Of a stretch of DNA of 64,000 bases, positions 18,336 through 28,109 are shown piece by piece. The first letter of the stretch is position 1. Each line of letters begins with the position of its first letter. The DNA is from Winogradskyella aurantia. GTDB lineage: Bacteria > Bacteroidota > Bacteroidia > Flavobacteriales > Flavobacteriaceae. The position numbers and the translations under genes are program-made. A model generated the notes under the pieces. The model saw only the letters and a program-made list of their open reading frames with translations, did no database searches and was not told the origin of the DNA. Location of the stretch: NCBI RefSeq assembly GCF_002266855.1, contig NZ_NGJN01000004.1, positions 310,001 to 374,000 of the forward strand. Reading direction: 5' to 3'.

Positions 18336-18659
18336 ATGTTTGGAGATATGATGGGCATGATGGATAAACTTAAAGAGGCCCAAAAAAAGGTTGAGGAAAC
18401 CAAAACACGTCTAAATAGCGTTTTAATTGACGAATCTAGTAATGATTCTAAGTTAAAAGTAACTATTACTGCCAACCGAACAATAAAATCTATAGTTATA
18501 GACGATGAATTATTAGAAGATAAGGAAATGCTCGAGGATTATTTAATACTTACTCTAAATAAGGCTATAGAACAAGCAACCAGTGTTAATGAAGCCGAAA
18601 TAGCGGCGGTAGCAAAAGAAGGGATGCCTAATATCCCAGGTATGGATATGTTTAAATAG
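18336..18659 (+). CDS. YbaB/EbfC family nucleoid-associated protein
   Basis: The 107-residue protein has the standard family arrangement: Gly/Met-rich start ([20 protein letters not shown]), an amphipathic helix, central beta strands ([20 protein letters not shown]) and a C-terminal helix ending in [10 protein letters not shown]. YbaB dimers bind DNA with tweezer-like helices and compact the nucleoid. In most bacteria the gene sits by dnaX and recR; here dnaX is about 41 kb away. Its last eight bases overlap the convergent threonine aldolase gene. Confidence 0.93.
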   Translation: MFGDMMGMMDKLKEAQKKVEETKTRLNSVLIDESSNDSKLKVTITANRTIKSIVIDDELLEDKEMLEDYLILTLNKAIEQATSVNEAEIAAVAKEGMPNIPGMDMFK

Positions 18660-19671
18660 TTTTCAAAATAGAAATAAATGCATCGTGCATATCATCTGTG
18701 TAGTCTAGATGAGTCACTATTCTAAGTTTACTGCTCCCCATTCCTATTATCTTGACACCCTTTTCATTCAGTTTTTCAAGAAACTGCTGCTCATTTACAT
18801 CCGGGTTAAGTTCAAAAATTATAATATTGGTTTCAATAGGCTCTACCTTCTTTATTGCTGATAATTTTGATAGTACCCTACCAATGTCTTGGGCTTTTTT
18901 ATGGTCTTCCAACAACCGATCTACATTATTGTCTAGAGCGTACAAGGCCGCTGCGGCTGCAAAACCTACTTGACGCATACCACCACCCAAAATCTTTCTC
19001 ACCCTAATGGCATTTTGCATAAGGCTTTTTTTACCAATGAGAACAGATCCCATAGGACAACCTAAACCCTTGCTTAAACAAACCGATATGGTATCGAACA
19101 ATGCACCGTATTGTTCAGCCGACTCTTCTTTGGCTATTAGGGCATTCCATAATCTTGCACCATCTAAATGAAACCCTAAATGATGTTTATCTGCAACAGC
19201 CCGTAATTTTTTTAACTCCTGAAAATCCCAACAGGCACCTCCGCCTTTATTGGTTGTATTCTCAACCTCTATTAAACTGGTTAAAGGGCTATGATAAAAA
19301 TCAGGTGGGTTAATTGCTGCTTCCGCCTGATCTGCCGTAAACATGCCTCGGTGTCCATCAATTAATCTACAGGATATACCACTGTTAAATGAAGCTCCCC
19401 CACCTTCATAATTATAAATATGTGCGTATTTATCGCATATTACCTGTTCTCCTGGTTGGGTGTGAAGTTTTAGAGCGGTTTGGTTGGCCATACTTCCTGT
19501 AGGAAAGAAAAGGGCATCATCCATACCAAACATATCAGCTAATCTTTTTTCCAAGGCATTAATCGAAGGGTCTTCCTTATACACATCATCGCCTACGTCT
19601 GCCTTGTACATGGCATCAAGCATTCCTTTACTTGGTTTGGTTACTGTATCGCTTCTAAGGTCTATAATCAT
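18652..19671 (-). CDS. ltaE: Low-specificity L-threonine aldolase
   Basis: The 339-residue PLP enzyme has the family start [18 protein letters not shown], the phosphate-binding and ring-stacking segments ([21 protein letters not shown]), HLDGARLWN with the PLP-binding Asp, and the Schiff-base lysine in [14 protein letters not shown]. It cleaves threonine or allo-threonine to glycine and acetaldehyde; the acetaldehyde could feed acetate metabolism, but that link is only a thought. The frame continues to an ATG at 19710, but that would overlap the upstream metalloprotease gene. ATG 19671 is the conserved start and leaves a seven-base gap. Probably co-transcribed with that gene. Confidence 0.93.
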   Translation of the reverse strand: MIIDLRSDTVTKPSKGMLDAMYKADVGDDVYKEDPSINALEKRLADMFGMDDALFFPTGSMANQTALKLHTQPGEQVICDKYAHIYNYEGGGASFNSGISCRLIDGHRGMFTADQAEAAINPPDFYHSPLTSLIEVENTTNKGGGACWDFQELKKLRAVADKHHLGFHLDGARLWNALIAKEESAEQYGALFDTISVCLSKGLGCPMGSVLIGKKSLMQNAIRVRKILGGGMRQVGFAAAAALYALDNNVDRLLEDHKKAQDIGRVLSKLSAIKKVEPIETNIIIFELNPDVNEQQFLEKLNEKGVKIIGMGSSKLRIVTHLDYTDDMHDAFISILKTI

Positions 19672-19678
19672 GATGAAT

Positions 19679-22090
19679 TTAATTTGGGTTGTACGTACAT
19701 AAGCCACCACCTATTGGTGAACCATCGGGAATTTTCGGCGCGGAATCTAATTTGAATTTTTCAGGATGTTCCCTGAATTCATTTATCATGTATCTGTATT
19801 GATCCGCATAAAGCACTGGTTTCTTTTTGTCATATAATAAGCTACTAATGGCGTTGATTGCTTCTAAAGCTAGAGACCTTACCTGAAAATAGGCGTCTTC
19901 ATTCAATGCTGTATTCATTAAGTGATTTAATACATTGACATTTATTTGTTGTTGTATATTATTGAAATAATCATCCTTATAAGATGTTTTAAAACTAGCA
20001 TTCACGAGCTCATTAAAAACCTCAACTAAACCTAATTGTTCATCATCAAGACTCTTTTGAAGAAGAATTCTATTAACACGCTGTGGGTGTAATAAAAAGC
20101 TTAAGGTAAATTCACTTGCTGTACTCGCAGCACTGAGGGGGTCAAAACTTACACCTGTTTTACCCTTAAAGGACTCGCGCGTGCGATTATTGCCATATGC
20201 TCTTGGAGGAAAAAGTTCAAGTTTATCTTTTGGAATAGCTAAAACTTTGGCATTTATAGTGTTCAAGACAGCTTCCAAGGCGTTTTTTTGTATCTGCACA
20301 TTAACAGGTCTTACAGAAAACTGACCATCATCTTTCAACTTATAATTATAATCTAATCCACCAATCACTTTTGTTGTGGCTTCCGTTTGATAGCGGTGAT
20401 AAAAATACAAGGGCACAAATATATCTTCTAATGAAGAATAGGTCTCAAAGCTTCTTATGTTATCTTCAGAAAAATTAGATATAGCTTGTTGTCTTACGTC
20501 TAAAACCTCATTTAATTCATCATACGGCGTTTTACCATTGTCCCAGAGGTGAGCTAGCAAGTGAGCACCACCTGATGCCCGAGCATCCGAGTCGGTTATA
20601 AATCTTAAACCATCTTCTTGTGCTTTCTTTAAAATAGTATTCAACTCAGCTTTTTCATCCACACCATACTTAAAATCTGAATAGCTATAAGCCACCGTAA
20701 TTTTATCCCACTCACCTATTCCAACATCATAGGCTTGTGTCATATCGAGTTGGCTATCCTTAAATGCCAGTTTTGGATGGGGATAGTCCATAACAGAAGA
20801 CCTGCCATTAGTACTGGCTGCAAAGTTATGCGTAAACCCAAGGGTATGACCGACCTCGTGGGCACTTAATTGTCTTATTCTAGCTAAGGCCATATCGAGC
20901 ATTGGCTGATAGTCACCATCACTTTCAACGAATGGTTTATTCATCAAAGCCTGAGCTATCATATAATCTTGTCTCACCCTTAAACTCCCAAGGCTTACAT
21001 GACCTTTAATAATTTCACCTGTTCTGGGGTCTACAACACTCGCACCATAACTCCAACCCCTTGTACTTCTGTGCACCCACTGAATAACATTATATCGACA
21101 ATCCATCGGGTCTGCATCCTCTGGAAGCATTTTAACCTGAAAAGCATTTGTGTACCCTATGGCTTCAAAGGCTTGATTCCACCAGCTCGCACCATCCAAT
21201 AGAGCTGACCGCACAGGCTCTGGTGTTCCAGGGTCTAAATAATAGATAATAGGCTCTTCGGGTTCACTTATTAAAGCGTTAGGGTTCTTTTTTTTCAATC
21301 GGTGTCTAATTATAAATCGTTTTGTGATAGGCTCTTGAATGGGCGTAGCATAGTCCATATAAGAGGTATAAATCGCGCCGCTTCTTGGGTCGAATTTCCT
21401 AGGGGTATAATCGCTATCTGGTAATGCAACAAAAGAATGATGTTGAATAACGGCTACTAACGAACTCGTTGGCACAACGGTCCTTAAGTTACGCCCCGTA
21501 GGTTCTCCCTTAAAGGTTAAAAGGGCCTCAAACTCTACATTTTTTGGAAAGGCTTTTGTACGCTCTAAGGAGAGGGCACTTTTTGAGGCATCGAGCTTAA
21601 AGCTGCCTTCCTTTTTACTTTTAAGAACTCCCGCGACACCTTGGGTATCCTGCATTAAAAAAGGTGTGAAATCTATAATGTACTTTCCATTAGTATCCGA
21701 TAAAATCTTAAACCCAAAAAGAACTGATTTGGCAAAGGCCTGTTCTATGCTTTTTCGTTCTAAGTCATTTTTGGTATTTGCCCTATATTTTAGATTTGGT
21801 TGAATTAATAAAAGTTTGTTTCCTGCTTTTTTAAAGTAAACCAATCGTTCTTGACCTAACTTCCCTCTATCTAAGCCAATATCATTACTACCAATACCTG
21901 ATGCTAATGAATTTATATATAGGAACTCAGTATTTAAACTATCGACTTCGAGATAGATTTTATCATTTTCCTTTTCATAATAAAATTTAAAAAACCCATC
22001 ATAGACCGTTAAGTTCTTCTTGTTCAAAATTTGACCTTGTGCCGAAAAACTAACGACAACACAAAATAATACGATTCGGATGAATGTCAT
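19679..22090 (-). CDS. Secreted zinc-dependent metalloprotease (DUF5118-DUF5117-DUF4953 type)
   Basis: From the chosen start the product is 803 residues with a signal peptide (TFIRIVLFCVVVSFSAQGQ). The zinc site is explicit: HEVGHTLGFTHNF, the HExxHxxGxxH metzincin-like motif, followed by SSVMDYPHPKL, a Met-turn-like segment. The N-terminal part (about 35-200) matches the DUF5118/DUF5117 region (YLYINSLASGIGSNDIGLDRG) and the C-terminal part DUF4953. Such large secreted proteases are abundant in Bacteroidota; substrates are unknown. The frame extends 24 codons upstream to 22162, but those residues would bury the signal peptide, so ATG 22090 is preferred. Threonine aldolase follows after seven bases. 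Confidence 0.88.
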   Translation of the reverse strand: MTFIRIVLFCVVVSFSAQGQILNKKNLTVYDGFFKFYYEKENDKIYLEVDSLNTEFLYINSLASGIGSNDIGLDRGKLGQERLVYFKKAGNKLLLIQPNLKYRANTKNDLERKSIEQAFAKSVLFGFKILSDTNGKYIIDFTPFLMQDTQGVAGVLKSKKEGSFKLDASKSALSLERTKAFPKNVEFEALLTFKGEPTGRNLRTVVPTSSLVAVIQHHSFVALPDSDYTPRKFDPRSGAIYTSYMDYATPIQEPITKRFIIRHRLKKKNPNALISEPEEPIIYYLDPGTPEPVRSALLDGASWWNQAFEAIGYTNAFQVKMLPEDADPMDCRYNVIQWVHRSTRGWSYGASVVDPRTGEIIKGHVSLGSLRVRQDYMIAQALMNKPFVESDGDYQPMLDMALARIRQLSAHEVGHTLGFTHNFAASTNGRSSVMDYPHPKLAFKDSQLDMTQAYDVGIGEWDKITVAYSYSDFKYGVDEKAELNTILKKAQEDGLRFITDSDARASGGAHLLAHLWDNGKTPYDELNEVLDVRQQAISNFSEDNIRSFETYSSLEDIFVPLYFYHRYQTEATTKVIGGLDYNYKLKDDGQFSVRPVNVQIQKNALEAVLNTINAKVLAIPKDKLELFPPRAYGNNRTRESFKGKTGVSFDPLSAASTASEFTLSFLLHPQRVNRILLQKSLDDEQLGLVEVFNELVNASFKTSYKDDYFNNIQQQINVNVLNHLMNTALNEDAYFQVRSLALEAINAISSLLYDKKKPVLYADQYRYMINEFREHPEKFKLDSAPKIPDGSPIGGGLCTYNPN

Positions 22091-22511
22091 GTTATAATTT
22101 AGATTGAAATATTTCTTTAAGACCGCTAAAGATAAGGTTATCTCGGGATGCATACAAGACAAAAAACTATGATGGATAAACCATATAAAATGACTCAGCC
22201 ATCCATTATCCTAGTTTTGATACTCTATGAAATTACTAGATGACTAAAACTCTCCTCTAGGATTTACTTTGTTTGTTTTAAAGAGATATGGTCATTAATT
22301 CCCCAACCAAATGTCAATGTTTTGAATGATAATGAGGATTATCACAAGGTTAGGGACCACATCCTAGTCGTATTTTAGTTTCACGAATTAGAAAGAATCC
22401 TAAGCCAAAACATTCATATAAAATTATATGTCCACGAAAAAATTTGCTTACCTGATATTCTTTCTCTTTTTTGAATAATTGCTTTAAATTTGTCTCAAAT
22501 TAAATTTAGCA
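22091..22511. other. Intergenic region upstream of prfB and the metalloprotease gene
   Basis: A 421-base stretch between divergent genes. I find no RNA gene, no long ORF and no strong hairpin. The right end holds the prfB -7 element at 22485-22492. The rest is unassigned AT-rich DNA. Confidence 0.4.
22485..22492 (+). promoter_or_regulatory. Bacteroidota-type -7 element for prfB
   Basis: TAAATTTG matches TAnnTTTG and lies 20 bases before the prfB ATG at 22512. A T-rich block precedes it, but no TTG is at a typical -33 distance. Confidence 0.4.
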
Positions 22512-23610
22512 ATGATAACATCAGATCAGATTAAAGATCTCAATACACGCCTAGGAAAGCTTAGGCAGTATCTTTGACTTAGATGCCAAACTTATAGAAA
22601 TTTCCAACGAAGAAGAGCAAACCTTCGACCCTACTTTTTGGAATGATTCCCAAAAAGCAGAACAAATTATGCGCTCTTTGCGTGAAAAGAAAAGCTGGGT
22701 TACCGATTTTGACACGGCAAAAACTTTATACGAAGATTTAGAAGTCATTTATGAATTTTATAAAGAGGGTGAAGCACCTTTGGAAAATTTAGAGGCACGC
22801 TATGAAAAAGCTATTAATGCTATTGAAAAATTGGAATTCAAAAATATGCTTTCTGAAGAAGGTGATAGCCTAAGTGCTGTATTGCAAATAACCGCTGGTG
22901 CTGGCGGAACCGAGAGTTGCGACTGGGCTAGCATGTTAATGCGTATGTATTTGATGTATGCAGAAAAAAGCGGTTTTAAAGTAAAGGAACTTAACTTACA
23001 GGAAGGTGATGTTGCGGGAATAAAAACGGTGACTTTAGAGATTGAAGGTGATTATGCCTTCGGATGGCTAAAAGGTGAAAATGGCGTGCATCGCTTGGTA
23101 CGAATTTCACCTTTTGACAGTAATGCTAAACGCCACACAAGTTTTGCTTCTGTTTATGTATATCCTTTGGTGGATGATTCAATTGAAATTGATATAAATC
23201 CATCTGATATTGAAATCACAACAGCACGTTCTAGCGGGGCTGGTGGACAAAATGTAAATAAAGTGGAGACTAAAGTTCAGTTATTACATAAACCAAGTGG
23301 TATTCAAATTCAATGTTCCGAAACACGTTCACAACACGATAATAGGGCTCGAGCTCTCCAAATGCTTAAATCGCAGTTATATGAGATAGAACTGCAGAAG
23401 CAAATGGCTCAGCGGGATGATATTGAAGCTAGTAAGATGAAAATTGAATGGGGAAGCCAGATACGCAATTATGTAATGCACCCTTATAAACTGGTGAAAG
23501 ACGTCCGTACTGCTCACGAAACAGGTAATGTGGATGCTATAATGGATGGAGACATTGAACCTTTCTTGAAAGCGTATCTTATGATGATGGGGCAAAAAGA
23601 TTCAGTTTAA
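22512..23610 (+). CDS. prfB: Peptide chain release factor 2, with programmed +1 frameshift
   Basis: RF2 terminates translation at UGA and UAA. The gene is in two frames: 22512-22574 (21 codons ending TAT CTT) meets an in-frame TGA at 22575-22577, and reading resumes +1 at GAC 22576. The site, AGG CAG TAT CTT TGA C, is the classic RF2 autoregulatory frameshift. The joined product is 365 residues, a normal RF2 length. RISPFDSN contains the SPF anticodon tripeptide specific to RF2, and [11 protein letters not shown] holds the catalytic GGQ. An annotation starting at ATG 22669 would lose about 52 N-terminal residues. The internal Shine-Dalgarno-like element is AGGCAG rather than the stronger AGGGGG. 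arsC follows after 21 bases. Confidence 0.96.
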
Positions 23611-23631
23611 CCCTTAGATACTAATAAAATA

Positions 23632-23973
23632 ATGATACAAATTTTACATAATCCACGTTGCAGAAAATCGAGAGAAGGCTTAGCCATTGTCGAGGAATCT
23701 GGACAGCCTTTTGAAATTGTAAAGTATTTAGACGAACCATTATCTGCAGGTGAACTTCAGGACATAATTAAAAAATTAAAAATTCGACCTATAGATTTAG
23801 TTAGAACAAACGAAGCTATTTGGAAACAAGAATTCAAGGGAAAATCTATGAACGATAACGACATTATAGACGCAATGGTTTCCAACCCTAAACTCATAGA
23901 ACGACCCATTGTTATACATAAGAATAAAGCTGTGGTCGGCAGACCACCTGAAAAAATTAAAGACATTATTTAA
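23632..23973 (+). CDS. arsC: ArsC family (arsenate reductase-like) protein
   Basis: The 113-residue thioredoxin-fold protein has the ArsC signature HNPRCRKSREGL with the redox-active Cys10, the conserved ERPIVIHKNKAVVGRP segment carrying the family arginines, and the usual short length. It could reduce arsenate with glutathione or glutaredoxin, but there are no other ars genes nearby. Many Bacteroidota ArsC-like proteins outside ars operons (ArsC/Spx/YffB superfamily) have no shown arsenate role. It sits between prfB (21 bases) and a small secreted protein gene. Confidence 0.87.
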   Translation: MIQILHNPRCRKSREGLAIVEESGQPFEIVKYLDEPLSAGELQDIIKKLKIRPIDLVRTNEAIWKQEFKGKSMNDNDIIDAMVSNPKLIERPIVIHKNKAVVGRPPEKIKDII

Positions 23974-23984
23974 ATTTGATAATT

Positions 23985-24431
23985 ATGAAAAAGTTAGTTG
24001 TATTAATTACCATATTCAGCGTTATTCAGGGTTATTCGCAGGGTCGTAGAGGCCAAAATGGTATTGCTCAGCCCAGCAGAGAAGTAAGGGAAAAGGAAAT
24101 AGAAAAACGTCAGAGGGATATGGAAGAACGAAAGGAAGAATATATTAAAACCTTTATTTCTACTTTGGAGGCCGACGCCTTTCAAAAAGAAATTATAAAG
24201 CAGTCCATATCTTCTTTTTATGACACCAAATTAGAAATTCTAAAAACTGAATATGAACACAGATTGGACAGAAAGGATGCTCTTACCAAACTTGAGCAAA
24301 CACATTTTAAAGATTTAGAAAATCTCATTTCTGAGGACGACATGGTGAAAATTCAAGAATTGGTTAAAGGGAATTTTGACGAAAAAGAGGTTAAGAAAAA
24401 GAAAAAAAAGAAAAAAAAGAAAAAGAATTGA
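23985..24431 (+). CDS. Small secreted or periplasmic protein with polylysine C-terminus
   Basis: From ATG 23985 the product is 148 residues with a signal peptide (KKLVVLITIFSVIQGYSQG) and a mature part that is almost all charged helix (EVREKEIEKRQRDMEERKEE), likely coiled coil. It ends with eleven consecutive lysines and one asparagine. The size, helical charge pattern and periplasmic targeting recall Spy/CpxP-like helical proteins, but I see no diagnostic motif, so function is unassigned. The alternative ATG at 23976 adds three residues before the signal. It follows arsC after 11 bases (two bases from the alternative start), so it is probably in the prfB-arsC transcript. Confidence 0.7.
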   Translation: MKKLVVLITIFSVIQGYSQGRRGQNGIAQPSREVREKEIEKRQRDMEERKEEYIKTFISTLEADAFQKEIIKQSISSFYDTKLEILKTEYEHRLDRKDALTKLEQTHFKDLENLISEDDMVKIQELVKGNFDEKEVKKKKKKKKKKKN

Positions 24432-24455
24432 CTTCTTGAATGTAGCTCTTGCTAA

Positions 24456-24698
24456 TTCAGCAGAGAATTAAGAGATGAAAGCCGCACTGTATATTTAAAC
24501 GTGATAGATTTACCTATTTCCAGAAAAAGAGAATCCTTAACAACCACGGATTCAATTAGTTGATAAAATGAGTCTCAAGGTCGTTTAAGACAAATTAATC
24601 TATCTGTAATTTATAGATTTAATCAATAATTGAACAAAAGCATTGGGAGCCTAAGAGAGAATGCAAATGGTGACGACGACTTTGAATGTGACGATTAA
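24456..24698 (+). pseudogene. Decayed 3' end of a TonB-dependent / OMP beta-barrel receptor gene
   Basis: One frame (starting TTC at 24456) reads as the C-terminus of a flavobacterial outer-membrane beta-barrel receptor, interrupted by stops at 24561-24566 (TGA TAA) and 24627-24629 (TAA). The recognisable pieces are TVYLNVIDLPISRKRES, resembling the usual xLNVSDxFNTRKRxS strand, then GRLRQINLSVIYRFNQ, resembling the final strand ending YRFNQ, then an acidic Asp-rich tail (NGDDDFECDD) ending TAA at 24696-24698. All three are in register in the same frame and in the right order. An upstream in-frame TAA (24453) cuts off anything earlier, and I see no more of the gene. Based on pattern memory, not an alignment. 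Confidence 0.5.
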
Positions 24699-24699
24699 A

Positions 24700-26073
24700 C
24701 TAATCCACTTTAGTTCCCACCATGTTTTGCCCATTCTGTTTCAAAGTTAGACCGTCCACTAGGCCATCTTCATTTTTGTTAAAGGTGATTGAGGCCTCAA
24801 CTATCTTAAGAAAAAACACATTATTGGCCGATGGATAAATTTCAAATTCTGGTTGCCCTGTCAGCTGCCCAAACAGTTGACTTCCTTTCTTACTCACAGT
24901 AACAAAAACAGCTGGAAATAGTTGATATTTACCCACATAACTTTCCAAAACGCTATCCTCAACTTCAACGATTTCAGGAAATTTAGGCTTCTCTGGTATT
25001 TTTAAATCGAGATTTTGCCCTAATTGGACCAAGCCCACCCGATCAACGCTATAAATTGAGTTAGTTAGGACAACCACACCTTGCCGACCGCCTTGAATAA
25101 AGCCTGCAAAAGCCCTGTAACCTCCTGTTCCTCCATTGTGCCAAATGATGTTGTTATTGTTAGCGAAATGCCACCCCAATCCTATTTGAAAATTATTAGC
25201 TTCGTTTTTGAATGCCACCTGATGCGAAAGTGCCATCGCTTTGTACAATCTAGACGCATTAGGAGTTATGTTGGCCTTAACAAACTTAACCATGTCTCTA
25301 GTCGTTGACCTCAAAGCCCCTGCACCTCCCAAAACAGGAATATCCCAATTCTTGGTCTCCTTTACTTCGTTATTATGAGGCAGGGCTAAACGTTCCCTCA
25401 TACTATCAGTTAGTTCTATTTTGGTGTCCTCCATACCTAATGGTTTCGCTATACGGTCCATCACCAAATCCTCATACGATTTTCCTGTATGAAGTTCCAA
25501 AACATGCCCTAAAAGCCCCATCCCAAGATTAGAATATTCATACTGTACACCAATATCTCTTGTTAATTCATAGGTACTTAAAAATTCATAAAGCTTACCA
25601 ACCGTATAGTCTGCAAAAGGATTAGCACTGTCTGAAGGATTTAGGTTGAAAGGCATTCTTGGTAAAGCAGAGGTGTGAGTGGCTAGGTCTTTTAATGTAA
25701 TCTGCCTTCCATTTCGGGAAGGGATTTTTACAGAATCTGGTAAAAACTTGGCAACTGGGTCATCAAGATTCATTGTTCCCTTAATAACCTCATCGGCTAG
25801 AATAATACAGGTAAATACTTTTGAGATAGAACCTATCTCATATACCGTTACGTTATTAACCTCTACTCCTGCCGCTAATTTTGTTTTTCCATAATTATAA
25901 TACTCCACGCTATCGTTGTCTATATATGCCATAGCTACCGAAGGATTAACTCCGTTGTCTACGCGGGTCTGGATATAGTGCTTGAGTTCGGGTTTTATTA
26001 GGTTGGGCTGTGCTATCCCAAATTGAAATGTACTCAAGCAAAGTATAATTATTAGTAAGTTCTTTAATTTCAT
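24700..26073 (-). CDS. Serine hydrolase, beta-lactamase / penicillin-binding protein-like
   Basis: The 457-residue exported protein has a signal peptide ending FGIAQ and the class C-type active-site triad of motifs: Ser82-x-x-Lys85 (SISK), Tyr-Ser-Asn (YEYSNLGMG) and His-Asn-Gly (WHNGGTGGYRAF). A C-terminal domain of about 100 residues (VGKYQLFPAVFVTVSKKG) has the lipocalin-like shape of DUF3471. Such proteins are AmpC-like esterases or DD-peptidases more often than true lactamases. It is convergent with the receptor remnant, ending two bases from it. No operon partner. Confidence 0.88.
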   Translation of the reverse strand: MKLKNLLIIILCLSTFQFGIAQPNLIKPELKHYIQTRVDNGVNPSVAMAYIDNDSVEYYNYGKTKLAAGVEVNNVTVYEIGSISKVFTCIILADEVIKGTMNLDDPVAKFLPDSVKIPSRNGRQITLKDLATHTSALPRMPFNLNPSDSANPFADYTVGKLYEFLSTYELTRDIGVQYEYSNLGMGLLGHVLELHTGKSYEDLVMDRIAKPLGMEDTKIELTDSMRERLALPHNNEVKETKNWDIPVLGGAGALRSTTRDMVKFVKANITPNASRLYKAMALSHQVAFKNEANNFQIGLGWHFANNNNIIWHNGGTGGYRAFAGFIQGGRQGVVVLTNSIYSVDRVGLVQLGQNLDLKIPEKPKFPEIVEVEDSVLESYVGKYQLFPAVFVTVSKKGSQLFGQLTGQPEFEIYPSANNVFFLKIVEASITFNKNEDGLVDGLTLKQNGQNMVGTKVD

Positions 26074-26219
26074 AAAATATGTTTTAACTTCTTACTCTAG
26101 TTAGTTGCATAATGACTTATAAAGTTACATTAATTACTAAAGTACTTTCTAATGGTATGAATAAATAAAAAATGACTTAACTCATATTACTACGCTCTTT
26201 TTTTACATAAATTGCCTCT

Positions 26220-28109
26220 ATGAATACCATTGCACAGCGCATTTATGATTTTCTGAAGAATTTCCCTCCTTTCGATATGCTTAGTCACGAACAGTTGATA
26301 TCGGTTTGTGCGGCTGTAGACGTTATTTATTTAGAAAAAAATAGCGTTCTTTTTGAGATTGATGAAGATATAGAAAGTCATTTTTACGTTGTAAAAGATG
26401 GAGCTATTGGCTTGTTTAGGTCCGATGACAGACTTGTTGATGAATGTGACGAGGGTGATATTTTCGGTCTGCGGGCGTTATTGCGTAAAGGCCAATACAA
26501 ATTAAAAGCTAAAGCTCTTGAGGAAAGTATTCTTTACAGTATTTCGTCAGAACTATTAGATAAATACATTACTAGTAATACAGAAGCAAGTCAGTTTTTA
26601 ATGGCCAGCTTTATCTCAAACACGAGACCTACGCAACAATCTGATGAAAAGCTATTTGAGACGGTTAAACTGGCTAAGGATTTCGCTGATTTACAATCGG
26701 CAGAATACTCCAAAAATCCTGTGATATGCTCTAGAGCAACCACCATTAAAGAGGCTGCTCAAATCATGACAGAAAAACATGTCGGCTCAATAGTAGTTGT
26801 TGAGAACCAGCACCCTATAGGTATTATAACAGATAAGGATTTACGAACGAAAATTGCTACCGGTCAGCATACCATTTTAGAACCCATAGCAACAATAATG
26901 TCTAGTCCTGTTATTACCTATCCAGAGTCCATTACGGTTGCCGAAGCTCAAATTGCCATGCTCAAAAATCGCATTACCCATTTGTGCATCACGAAGGATG
27001 GAACAATAAATTCAGAATTGACTGGAATCCTTTCAGAACACGACATTATCGTCTTACGAGAAAACAACGCTTCCGCTCTGGTTAAAGAGATTAAACGGAG
27101 CCAATCTCCTGAAGACTTAAGGCATATCAGGCAACGCACTCAAGAGCTATTAGCACGATATCTAGAGCAAGATATTCCTATTGATTTTGTTTCTCGAATT
27201 ATTTCAGCAATCAACGAAGCCATTACTCAGCGCATTATTAGTTTGGCGATAACCTGTGCCCATGAAAAACCTCAAGTGAAATTTGCATGGCTAGCTATTG
27301 GTAGTCAAGGTCGACAGGAACAGTTATTATTAACCGATCAAGATAACGCCTTGGTATTTGAGAATGTTCATAGAGGCAAATATGATGATGTCAAGGCTTA
27401 TTTTTTAGAGCTGGCTAACCGCATTAACGAAGGGTTGCGGATTGTTGGTTTTGAACTATGTCCAGCCCTTATGATGGCGAGTAACCCTAAATGGTGTTTG
27501 TCCGTTGATGAATGGAAAACCCAGTTCCACCGATGGATAATCACACCAGATCAAGACAATTTGATGCTATGTACAATTTTCTTCGACTATGACATGGTTT
27601 ATGGTTCTTTAGACCTCGTTAATGAATTGTCTGAAAGTATTTTTGAGAGTATAGATGCTCATGACATTTTTTTAAACTATCTCGGGCGCAATGCCCTTCA
27701 AAATCCACCTCCACTAAGTTTTTTTAGGCAGTTTTTGGTTGAAGAAAGTGGCGAACACAAAGACCATTTCGACATCAAGGCAAGGGCTATGATGCCATTA
27801 GTTGATGCTGCGAGATTACTGATTTTATCGCATAATGTAAAAACAGTTAATAACACTATAGAGCGTTACGAAAAATTAATTGAGCTAGAACCTCAAAACA
27901 AGGATGTTTATTTGTTCTGTATTGAGGCGTATAAGGATTTATTGCGTTTTAGAACCGAACACGGATTAACTAATTCAGATTCTGGACGGTTCATTGACCT
28001 AGAGTCTCTAAACAAAGGAAATCGTTTAAAACTTAAGCGTAGTTTTAAGGCCGTTAAGTCTATTCAAGAATTGATTCAAACACGTTTTAAATTATCTCAA
28101 TTAATGTAA
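26220..28109 (+). CDS. cNMP-binding / CBS-pair / DUF294 nucleotidyltransferase-like protein
   Basis: The 629-residue soluble protein has four modules: an N-terminal cyclic-nucleotide-binding-like domain (about 15-130), a tandem CBS pair (about 165-290, with MTEKHVGSIVVVENQHPIGIITDKDL), a DUF294 nucleotidyltransferase-like domain with the GSQGRQEQLLLTDQDNALVF motif near 357-376, and DUF294_C to the end. The NTase motif and CBS pair suggest adenylate sensing and possibly nucleotidyl or uridylyl transfer to an unknown target. It overlaps the exonuclease start (stop TAA, start ATG sharing one base), so they are translationally coupled. In proteobacteria the same pair sits with actP, acs and crbS; here those genes lie in the following 20 kb. 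Confidence 0.9.
   Translation: MNTIAQRIYDFLKNFPPFDMLSHEQLISVCAAVDVIYLEKNSVLFEIDEDIESHFYVVKDGAIGLFRSDDRLVDECDEGDIFGLRALLRKGQYKLKAKALEESILYSISSELLDKYITSNTEASQFLMASFISNTRPTQQSDEKLFETVKLAKDFADLQSAEYSKNPVICSRATTIKEAAQIMTEKHVGSIVVVENQHPIGIITDKDLRTKIATGQHTILEPIATIMSSPVITYPESITVAEAQIAMLKNRITHLCITKDGTINSELTGILSEHDIIVLRENNASALVKEIKRSQSPEDLRHIRQRTQELLARYLEQDIPIDFVSRIISAINEAITQRIISLAITCAHEKPQVKFAWLAIGSQGRQEQLLLTDQDNALVFENVHRGKYDDVKAYFLELANRINEGLRIVGFELCPALMMASNPKWCLSVDEWKTQFHRWIITPDQDNLMLCTIFFDYDMVYGSLDLVNELSESIFESIDAHDIFLNYLGRNALQNPPPLSFFRQFLVEESGEHKDHFDIKARAMMPLVDAARLLILSHNVKTVNNTIERYEKLIELEPQNKDVYLFCIEAYKDLLRFRTEHGLTNSDSGRFIDLESLNKGNRLKLKRSFKAVKSIQELIQTRFKLSQLM

Noticed and set aside
22504..22511. ATTTAGCA (TGCTAAAT on the minus strand) before prfB as a second site for the InsA-like protein
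   Set aside because: A single 8-base match in AT-rich DNA without the paired repeat; likely chance.
22091..22511. Possible hidden gene remnant
   Set aside because: Only short open stretches with no recognisable protein pattern on either strand.
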